NCBI GenBank assembly: GCA_025449935.1
Contig: JANWIJ010000087.1
Coordinates: forward strand, 1-37,243
DNA: 37,243 nt
Reading direction: 5' to 3'
Origin: Chitinophagaceae bacterium
GTDB taxonomy: Bacteria > Bacteroidota > Bacteroidia > Chitinophagales > Chitinophagaceae
The notes below the pieces were generated by a model. The model was not told where the DNA came from. It ran no database searches and saw only the letters and a list, made by a program, of their open reading frames with translations. The translations under genes and the position numbers were made by a program. How positions within the stretch are numbered: position 1 is the stretch's first letter; the number at the start of each line of letters is the position of its first letter. This document shows positions 1-5,593 of this stretch, one piece after another.

Positions 1-38
1 CACATTTCCCAGAACTACCATATTTTCAAATTTGTATT

Positions 39-212
39 ATGGCAAAAGCAGCAAAAACGGCGATTAAAACAAAAGATGCGAGGGCAGCAGCCGAAGCAAA
101 AAACTGGACAAAAGTGATCAAAGCGGTTCGCAGCCCGAAGACGGGTGCCTACACATTTAAAGAGCAGATTGTTCACAAAGACAAGATCAAGGAATTTTTG
201 GCTCAGAAATAA
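39..212 (+). CDS. DUF4295 family small basic protein
   Basis: A 57-residue lysine/alanine-rich protein starting MAKAAKTAIK and ending KEFLAQK. It matches my memory of the DUF4295 family, very small Bacteroidota proteins encoded next to ribosomal protein L33 and ftsY. The molecular role is unknown; the family's position beside rpmB/rpmG suggests a ribosome-linked role, which is inference. The ATG at 39 is the only good start. The upstream ribosomal genes would lie outside the window. ftsY follows after a 148-nt gap. Confidence 0.85.
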   Translation: MAKAAKTAIKTKDARAAAEAKNWTKVIKAVRSPKTGAYTFKEQIVHKDKIKEFLAQK

Positions 213-270
213 TTTTGAGTTAGTTAAAATATTCAAAAGCTATTCGTGACAAAACGGATGGCTTTTGTTG

Positions 271-352
271 TTTAGTGATCAATAGTGAAAAGTGGATGAT
301 GAATAAACTTTTCATACCGGCACCAGTGACTATTGACCATTCACCATTCACA
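271..352. repeat. Imperfect inverted repeat before ftsY
   Basis: The gap between DUF4295 and ftsY contains TCAATAGT (279-286) and its reverse complement ACTATTGA (329-336). Scattered further pairing lies inside, and a short tandem CCATTCA motif at 338-351. It looks like a decayed hairpin or small inverted-repeat element. No coding potential is visible. It could also be an ordinary leader structure of ftsY. Confidence 0.35.
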
Positions 353-360
353 ATAATATT

Positions 361-1332
361 ATGGGATTCTTCAATAAACTATTTGGCAAGAAAGAAAAGG
401 AAAGCCTGGATGAGGGTTTGAATAAAACCCGGGAAGGTTTTTTTGCGAAGATTACCAAAGCCATTGCCGGCAAGAGCACGGTGGATGAGGAAGTGCTGGA
501 TAACCTGGAAGAAGCCCTCGTCGGTGCCGATGTGGGGATAGAAACTACCGTCAAGATCATCGACCGGATCGAAAAAAGAGTGGCTAAGGACAAATACATG
601 AGTGCTGCGGAGCTGAATCAAATGCTGCAGGAAGAAATTGAGACTTTGCTTGTAGATGCTCCTGAATCAAACAGTTATGCTTTTGATTCTGGCTTCCCGA
701 CGAAACCCTATATCATCCTGGTTGTCGGCGTAAACGGCGTTGGAAAAACAACAACCATCGGTAAGCTGGCTTATAATTTTAAGAAAGCAGGTAAGCAGGT
801 ATTATTGGGTGCGGCGGATACTTTTCGGGCCGCCGCGGTTGACCAGCTGACCATCTGGAGTGAAAGGGTAGGCGTGCCGATCGTCAAACAGGATATGGGA
901 AGCGATCCCGCAGCCGTTGCCTTTGATACCGTGCAAAGTGCGGTGGCCAAACAAAGCGATGTGGTGCTGATAGATACAGCGGGGCGTTTGCATAACAAAG
1001 CCCACCTGATGGAGGAGCTCAGCAAGATTAAAAGAGTAATACAGAAAACAATACCCGATGCGCCACATGAAGTATTGCTGGTGCTGGATGGATCAACAGG
1101 CCAGAATGCACTCGAGCAGGCCAAACATTTTACAGCGGCCACAGATGTAACAGCGTTGGCCATTACCAAATTAGATGGCACCGCCAAAGGAGGTGTGGTA
1201 CTGGCGATTGCAGATCAGTTTAAAATACCGGTGAAGTTTATCGGGGTTGGAGAGAAAATGGAGGATTTGCTTGTGTTTGACAAACATGAATTTGTAGACA
1301 GTTTATTTAACCTTGAAAAAGCTGGCAGCTGA
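361..1332 (+). CDS. ftsY: Signal recognition particle receptor FtsY
   Basis: FtsY is the SRP receptor GTPase that docks ribosome-nascent chain-SRP complexes at the inner membrane. The 323-residue protein has a short N-terminal basic stretch (residues 1-20) in place of the long acidic A domain of E. coli. A helical N domain follows (about 25-100), then the G domain with P-loop GVNGVGKT (123-130), DTFRAAA (153-159), DTAGR (205-209), TKLD (269-272) and GVGE (295-298). All GTPase motifs are intact. The length is normal for Bacteroidota. rimO begins 29 nt downstream on the same strand, so the two may share a transcript. Confidence 0.97.
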   Translation: MGFFNKLFGKKEKESLDEGLNKTREGFFAKITKAIAGKSTVDEEVLDNLEEALVGADVGIETTVKIIDRIEKRVAKDKYMSAAELNQMLQEEIETLLVDAPESNSYAFDSGFPTKPYIILVVGVNGVGKTTTIGKLAYNFKKAGKQVLLGAADTFRAAAVDQLTIWSERVGVPIVKQDMGSDPAAVAFDTVQSAVAKQSDVVLIDTAGRLHNKAHLMEELSKIKRVIQKTIPDAPHEVLLVLDGSTGQNALEQAKHFTAATDVTALAITKLDGTAKGGVVLAIADQFKIPVKFIGVGEKMEDLLVFDKHEFVDSLFNLEKAGS

Positions 1333-1361
1333 TCGCCATCAGCTTTTAGCTGGTTTCTGGT

Positions 1362-2672
1362 ATGAAGACAAAGACACTCAAAAAGGATAAGGTCAATATC
1401 ATCACCCTCGGGTGCAGTAAGAATATGGTGGATAGTGAAGTACTGAGCGGCCAGCTGCTGGCGAATGAGATTGACGTTGTGCATGAGAACAAAAAATCTG
1501 ATCACAATATCGTGGTGGTGAATACCTGCGGGTTTATTGAAAAAGCCAAGGAGGAAAGTATCAATACGATCCTCGACCAGGTGGAGTTGAAACGAAGAGG
1601 CAGGATTGATAAAGTATATGTGACGGGTTGCCTGAGCGAAAGGTATAAGAATAATCTCGAGATGGAAATACCCGAAGTAGATGCTTATTTCGGGACCATG
1701 GAATTACCGCTTATTTTAAAACAGTTCGACGCCGATTATAAAACAGAGCTACTGGGCGAACGATTGCTGGCCACTCCCCAGCATTATGCTTACCTTAAAA
1801 TTTCGGAAGGCTGCAACCGAACCTGTGCTTTTTGTGCCATCCCGCTTATGCGCGGGCAGCATGTCAGTAAACCAATTGAAGAGCTGGTAAAAGAGGCGGA
1901 AGGCCTCGTGAAGAAAGGTGTAAGGGAAATAATGCTTATTGCGCAGGAACTTACCTATTACGGACTTGATATTTATAAAAAAAGAATGTTGCCGGAGCTT
2001 TTACATAGGCTCGCCGATGTAAAAGGATTGGTCTGGATACGGTTACATTATGCCTATCCTTCTAAATTTCCGCTGGAGATTCTCGATGTCATGCGGGAGA
2101 GAGATAATATCTGCAAGTATCTTGATATGCCGCTGCAGCATGCTGCCAATAATATGCTGAAGGCCATGAAGCGGCAGATTACACGGGAAGAGATGGAAGA
2201 CCTGACAGCCGCTATCCGGGAGAAAGTTCCGGGAATTTGTTTGCGTACCACCCTCATCGCCGGTTTCCCCGGCGAGACAGAAGATGATGTTGAGGAACTG
2301 AAAGAGTTTTTGCAACGGCAGCGTTTTGACCGGGTGGGCATCTTTACCTATTCGCACGAAGAGGGAACAAGCGGGTTTGCACTGACAGATGATGTACCCT
2401 CGGAAGTGAAAGAAAAAAGGGCGCAGGAAATTATGGAAGTACAGCAGGAGATTTCTTTTGAATTGAACCAGGAGAAAGTAAATAAAATCTACAAAGTGCT
2501 TATCGATAAAAAGGAAGCGGGTCGTTATTTGGGACGTACCGAATTTGACTCCGTGGAAGTGGACAATGAAGTGGTGATCCGCGCTTCCGGGAAATTGCCC
2601 ATAGGTGAATTTGTAAATGTGAAGATCATCAAAGCCTATGATTATGACCTGGAGGGAGAGGTGGTCCCCTAG
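1362..2672 (+). CDS. rimO: Ribosomal protein S12 methylthiotransferase RimO
   Basis: This radical SAM enzyme adds a methylthio group to an aspartate of ribosomal protein S12. The 436-residue sequence has the three cysteines of the N-terminal UPF0004 domain (Cys18 in LGCSKNMVDSE, Cys56 in NTCGF, Cys90 in TGCLSERY). The radical SAM cluster CNRTCAFC has Cys151, Cys155 and Cys158. A TRAM-like C-terminal region occupies about 370-436. The opening LGCSKNMVDSE separates RimO from the tRNA enzyme MiaB. It lies 29 nt after ftsY. Its TAG stop overlaps the stop of the convergent TMEM175-like gene in the tetranucleotide CTAG (2669-2672). Confidence 0.96.
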   Translation: MKTKTLKKDKVNIITLGCSKNMVDSEVLSGQLLANEIDVVHENKKSDHNIVVVNTCGFIEKAKEESINTILDQVELKRRGRIDKVYVTGCLSERYKNNLEMEIPEVDAYFGTMELPLILKQFDADYKTELLGERLLATPQHYAYLKISEGCNRTCAFCAIPLMRGQHVSKPIEELVKEAEGLVKKGVREIMLIAQELTYYGLDIYKKRMLPELLHRLADVKGLVWIRLHYAYPSKFPLEILDVMRERDNICKYLDMPLQHAANNMLKAMKRQITREEMEDLTAAIREKVPGICLRTTLIAGFPGETEDDVEELKEFLQRQRFDRVGIFTYSHEEGTSGFALTDDVPSEVKEKRAQEIMEVQQEISFELNQEKVNKIYKVLIDKKEAGRYLGRTEFDSVEVDNEVVIRASGKLPIGEFVNVKIIKAYDYDLEGEVVP

Positions 2673-3250
2673 ATTTCCTTCGCCGATCGCTCAATATTTC
2701 TATCCGGGATCAGCCACATGATAGCTACCAGGATAATCATGGACCCTGCAAGAGCCGTATGCACGAAGGCTGCCGGGATGGCCAGGGTATAAAATATACA
2801 GGAAAGCAGCCCCTTTTTTGATTGTTTTTGTAATACGTCGAGCAGTGCCGGATTGCCCGGGTTGCACTTTTTAAGTATTACCAGCAGTATAAAGTAAGCC
2901 ACACCGCAAAGGTTGGCAAGCATCGCATATAAAATAACCGTATTTCTTTCAAAATGATTTTCCCCCATCCAGGCGGTGGCAAAAGGAATCAGTGAAAGCC
3001 AGAAAAGTAAATGGAGGTTCGCCCATAGCATACTACCCCTCACTTCTTTAATAGTATGCAGCAAATGATGGTGATTTCCCCAGTAGATGCCGAGCATAAC
3101 AAAACTCACGACATAACTGAGAAATACAGGCCATAATTCTTTCAGCGCCTGCCAGCTGGTATCATGCGGTACTTTTAATTCCAGCACCATGATGGTGATG
3201 ATGATGGCAACTACCCCGTCGCTGAAGGCTTCCAGTCTTGATTTTGTCAT
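2669..3250 (-). CDS. TMEM175-family (DUF1211) membrane protein, putative K+ channel
   Basis: A 193-residue polytopic membrane protein beginning MTKSRLEAFSDGVVAI. The F-S-D-G motif at residues 9-12 within the first helix is the hallmark of the TMEM175/DUF1211 family, whose bacterial members form tetrameric potassium channels. Further hydrophobic segments lie near 40-60, 75-95, 110-130 and 150-180, which fits the six helices of one bacterial repeat. It converges on rimO and overlaps it by 4 nt. Its 5' end is divergent from the YjbR-like gene across 40 bp. Function is assigned by family only; ion selectivity cannot be read here. Confidence 0.85.
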   Translation of the reverse strand: MTKSRLEAFSDGVVAIIITIMVLELKVPHDTSWQALKELWPVFLSYVVSFVMLGIYWGNHHHLLHTIKEVRGSMLWANLHLLFWLSLIPFATAWMGENHFERNTVILYAMLANLCGVAYFILLVILKKCNPGNPALLDVLQKQSKKGLLSCIFYTLAIPAAFVHTALAGSMIILVAIMWLIPDRNIERSAKEI

Positions 3251-3290
3251 ACAGCAATATTAAAATTAAATTTACCAATAACAATTCTGC

Positions 3291-3632
3291 ATGGTCAGCA
3301 CTGCCACAGTACGTTTGTTAGCTTTATCCTTTCCCGAAACGGATGAACATCCGCATTTTGAATGGACAGCTTTCCGGGTGAAGAAGAAAATATTCGCGAC
3401 ACTTTCCGAAAAAGATAGGACTGTTAGTTTGAAATTAACGCCCGGGGACCAGTCTGTTTTTTGTGCCTTCGATAAAACGGTTATTTACCCGGTGCCGGGG
3501 GGCTGGGGGAGAATGGGCTTTACATATGTCAATCTAAAAAAAGTGCGCAAAGCCATGTTCAAAGATGCGTTGACGGTGGCTTATTGTACGGTGGCTCCGC
3601 CAAAACTTGGAGAAAAGTATTTACCAAAATAA
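3291..3632 (+). CDS. MmcQ/YjbR family protein
   Basis: A 113-residue soluble protein with the features of the MmcQ/YjbR (CyaY-like fold) family. It has an early LSFPETDEHPHFEWTAFRV segment, a central KKIFATLSE strand and the C-terminal pattern GWGRMGFTYVNL (71-82). Members are small putative DNA-binding proteins of unknown cellular role. The likely start is ATG 3291, 40 bp from the divergent TMEM175-like gene. The gene stops 13 nt before the relic of the small acidic-protein gene on the opposite strand. Confidence 0.85.
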   Translation: MVSTATVRLLALSFPETDEHPHFEWTAFRVKKKIFATLSEKDRTVSLKLTPGDQSVFCAFDKTVIYPVPGGWGRMGFTYVNLKKVRKAMFKDALTVAYCTVAPPKLGEKYLPK

Positions 3633-3645
3633 CTCAGCCCGGATC

Positions 3646-3735
3646 TTACTTGTCTTCGAAAGCACTGGGAGACGCATCAGCGTCCTGTTCATCAAAACTT
3701 TTCCTATCCCCCGGGCGGATTATCATTTTTGTTCC
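3646..3735 (-). pseudogene. 3'-end relic of a small acidic-protein gene
   Basis: Read on the minus strand, these 29 codons plus TAA encode a tail matching the last 29 residues of the intact gene at 5267-5527. I count 21 of 29 identical residues, including the shared cores IIRP and DEQDAD and an AF(E/D)DK end. Similarity stops at about 3735, exactly where the palindrome beside the RAYT transposase begins (3738). No upstream part of the gene is present. I infer that a paralogue was truncated by insertion or rearrangement. The copies have diverged (about 80% at the DNA level by eye), so the event is not a recent duplication. Confidence 0.7.
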
Positions 3736-3737
3736 CA

Positions 3738-3781
3738 GGCGAGTGTCAGATAGCCTTGTGTGCGGATATGTGGCACTCGCC
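3738..3781. repeat. Left REP-like palindrome of the RAYT unit
   Basis: GGCGAGTG (3738-3745) pairs perfectly with CACTCGCC (3774-3781), with 28 nt between them. It lies just upstream of the transposase start. RAYT genes are typically flanked by such short imperfect palindromes. The right palindrome (4409-4450) has the same plan: a GAGT/ACTC stem and AGCC plus GG in the loop. Confidence 0.65.
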
Positions 3782-3813
3782 GTGCTACTCCGAAAGAAGT
3801 TGTAAATTGTACA

Positions 3814-4407
3814 ATGCCTGTTAAAAGAAAAATTACAGAACCGGATGGTGTCTATTTTATTACCATTACCTGTCATCAATGGCTGCCTTTAATTGAGCAA
3901 ACGAATGGCTATGATTTAGTGTATAACTGGTTTGATCATTTAAAAGATAAAGGCCACTATATTAATGGCTATGTTATTATGCCCAATCATTTTCACGCAT
4001 TAATTGCATTTAGGAATACAGGCCAGTCAATCAATACAATTGTCGGAAATGGTAAGAGGTTTATCGCTTATGAAATTATTAGTCGGTTAGAAGCGCAGGG
4101 AGAAACCAAACTGTTGCATCAGCTAAACTTATCCGTTGAGGCAAAAGACAGGGAGAGAAATAAGAAGCATGAAGTATGGGAAGATTCATTTGACTGGAAA
4201 GAATGCAGGGCACATAAGTTTATGAAACAAAAATTGGATTACATGCATGATAATCCATGCCGGGGGAAATGGAATTTGGTGGAAGATGTAACACAGTATG
4301 ATCATAGCTCAGCAAAGTTTTATTTGTGTGACGAACAGGGTATTTATACTGTAATGAATTACCTGGAGCTGAATGATGTTGATCTGACGAAACCTGTCTC
4401 CGGTTGA
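3814..4407 (+). CDS. REP-associated tyrosine transposase (RAYT, Y1/HUH family)
   Basis: A 197-residue single-strand transposase of the IS200/Y1 superfamily. The HUH metal-binding motif is H59-F-H61 in MPNHFHALI. The C-terminal YMHDNP block (143-148) is the signature of RAYT proteins. Tyr86 and Tyr143 are candidate nucleophiles; I cannot decide between them. I choose ATG 3814, because an in-frame ATG at 3760 lies inside the left palindrome and adds residues without family similarity. A second palindrome begins 2 nt after the stop, so the gene sits tightly between two REP-like structures. The reading frame and HUH motif are intact, so the protein may be active on its flanking repeats. Confidence 0.88.
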   Translation: MPVKRKITEPDGVYFITITCHQWLPLIEQTNGYDLVYNWFDHLKDKGHYINGYVIMPNHFHALIAFRNTGQSINTIVGNGKRFIAYEIISRLEAQGETKLLHQLNLSVEAKDRERNKKHEVWEDSFDWKECRAHKFMKQKLDYMHDNPCRGKWNLVEDVTQYDHSSAKFYLCDEQGIYTVMNYLELNDVDLTKPVSG

Positions 4408-4408
4408 C

Positions 4409-4450
4409 GCCGAGTCCACAGCCAAGCACAAACCCGGGGTGAGACTCGGC
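4409..4450. repeat. Right REP-like palindrome of the RAYT unit
   Basis: GCCGAGTC (4409-4416) pairs perfectly with GACTCGGC (4443-4450), with 26 nt between them. It begins immediately after the transposase stop and may also act in transcription termination, though no T-run follows. Confidence 0.65.
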
Positions 4451-4474
4451 TGCGAAACAAATAAAGTATAATGT

Positions 4475-4912
4475 ATGATTTATAAACTCTTCTTAACAAC
4501 CTTATTGATTGCATGTTTATCTTTTGTTAATAAAACAAGTAATAAGGCCCAATACCTTATTCTTAGTTATGGAGGCCCGCAGAACAAACCAGTACCAACA
4601 ATTATCTTTTATGTGAATTCCTATAAAAAACCAGAAAACACTTTTTTAAAGACATTCAAGATAACCAAGGAAACGTTTGCTTCTATAAAGAAAGAAATCG
4701 AAACGGATACTTTGTATAAGCTAAACAATCCGAAAGAAGCTGGTTATTTCAACTTTACAATAGTTGACAAATCAGAGACTAACATTTTTGCAACATTTGA
4801 TAAGGAAACTACCAAAAGAATGTTGTTAAAAATTCCAACAGTTATACACAACTCTAAACTTAGAAGGGAGATTATAGATGAAATAGAATACGTATCTGTA
4901 CGACTGTGGTGA
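4475..4912 (+). CDS. Hypothetical secreted protein or lipoprotein
   Basis: I do not recognise this 145-residue protein. The N-terminus is a hydrophobic signal (KLFLTTLLIACLSF) in which LIAC could be a lipobox with Cys14, or else a plain signal peptide. The mature part is lysine-rich with alternating short strands and a helix around SIKKEIETDTLYKL. Its base composition is clearly more AT-rich than the housekeeping genes on either side, consistent with recent acquisition together with the RAYT unit. The start is ATG 4475; an overlapping ATG at 4471 stops after four codons. It is probably expressed alone. Confidence 0.6.
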   Translation: MIYKLFLTTLLIACLSFVNKTSNKAQYLILSYGGPQNKPVPTIIFYVNSYKKPENTFLKTFKITKETFASIKKEIETDTLYKLNNPKEAGYFNFTIVDKSETNIFATFDKETTKRMLLKIPTVIHNSKLRREIIDEIEYVSVRLW

Positions 4913-5266
4913 TTTCTATATTTCAAATTAAGTTTTGAGATCTGATTATAGACCTAGGCTTTTTGTTTACCATTTTTTGTGTCTGTAATCTAGGGGAGGA
5001 CTAAAAACATACGCTGCATAACTGAGGTAAAAAGGTCTCGGTCTCCTTCCCTTGCCATCAAAAACACATGCCAGCCTACAGCCCAATACTATTAGCATAG
5101 AATTGGGCTTGTTGATTCCTGGGCCATACCATGGCTTCGCCTTGGAATTGGCCCATTCGCACCCGCTGTTATGGTTTTTGGCTGCGGTCAGTCGCCTTCG
5201 TCCACTGCTTTGAACCTGTATGACCTATTCGCTGCGCTCATACCTTGGCAAAATACTTACCCGGGG
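4913..5266. other. Hairpin-rich non-coding stretch
   Basis: There is no convincing gene in these 354 bp. They hold an 8-bp inverted repeat (AGCCCAAT 5080-5087 with ATTGGGCT 5102-5109). A longer hairpin runs from TGGGCCA (5120-5126) to TGGCCCA (5149-5155), with further pairing up to a GGC-TTC-GCC tip. An outer pair is CATAAC (5017-5022) with GTTATG (5168-5173), and a small palindrome GTATGA...TCATAC lies near 5218-5243. The plan resembles a folded recombination site (attC-like) or a REP cluster. Confidence 0.45.
5120..5155. repeat. Strong 36-nt hairpin
   Basis: TGGGCCA at 5120-5126 is the exact reverse complement of 5149-5155. Inside, CCATGGC nearly pairs with GCCTTGG around a TTC tip. It lies in the non-coding stretch of the accessory island. 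Confidence 0.6.
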
Positions 5267-5527
5267 TCACTTGTCATCGAACGCATTGGCAGAGCCATCA
5301 GCGTCCTGTTCATCAAGACTTTTTCTGTCCTCCGGGCGGATTATTATTTTTTCTCCATCCTTCTCATCGGTTCCCGCTGTTTTTTCGGCTTGCTTTGTGC
5401 GGGGTTTTATGGTTTCGTCGCTGGCAGGCCCATGGGGATATCCCTGGAAGTCCTCGGTAATTTTTGGATCAGGATGCTGGTTGATCTCTTCTTTCTTACT
5501 GATCGCTTTATTTTGTTTGTCCGGCAT
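5267..5527 (-). CDS. Small acidic hydrophilic protein, unknown function
   Basis: An 86-residue protein without cysteine, signal peptide or membrane segment, rich in D, E, K, P and Q, probably disordered. It has an NQHPDPKITEDFQGYPHGP segment (residues 15-33) and a C-terminal block IIIRPEDRKSLDEQDADGS. Similar short proteins with an HPDP...DF.G.PH pattern occur in Chitinophagaceae as far as I remember, with no known role. The reality of the gene is supported by the relic at 3646-3735, which conserves the same C-terminal reading frame. The start at 5527 is the first ATG of the frame. Confidence 0.65.
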   Translation of the reverse strand: MPDKQNKAISKKEEINQHPDPKITEDFQGYPHGPASDETIKPRTKQAEKTAGTDEKDGEKIIIRPEDRKSLDEQDADGSANAFDDK

Positions 5528-5593
5528 AAACTGTTTTCAATATACAGTTAAATTATTATGCCAGAAATTCCCGGGGAACGATTAAAAACGGGT

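Larger units (their letters stand above)
3738..4450 (+). mobile_element. RAYT with bracketing palindromes (REPtron-like unit)
   Basis: The unit is palindrome 3738-3781, transposase 3814-4407, palindrome 4409-4450. This is the classic arrangement of a domesticated REP-associated transposase. The left boundary coincides with truncation of an acidic-protein gene. No target duplication is expected for this enzyme class and none was seen. Confidence 0.6.

Noticed and set aside
3646-3879. 77-codon minus-strand ORF read as one intact gene
   Set aside because: Only the last 29 codons resemble the paralogue. The upstream part runs through the palindrome and antisense to the transposase start, so it is a relic joined to foreign sequence.
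3738-5266. CRISPR or anti-phage defence island
   Set aside because: No repeat-spacer array, no nuclease or restriction genes; the content fits a RAYT unit plus orphan sequence.
5171-5585. Plus-strand ORFs of 71-126 codons opposite the small acidic-protein gene
   Set aside because: They are antisense to the frame that is conserved between 5267-5527 and the relic at 3646-3735, have unnatural composition, and overlap each other.
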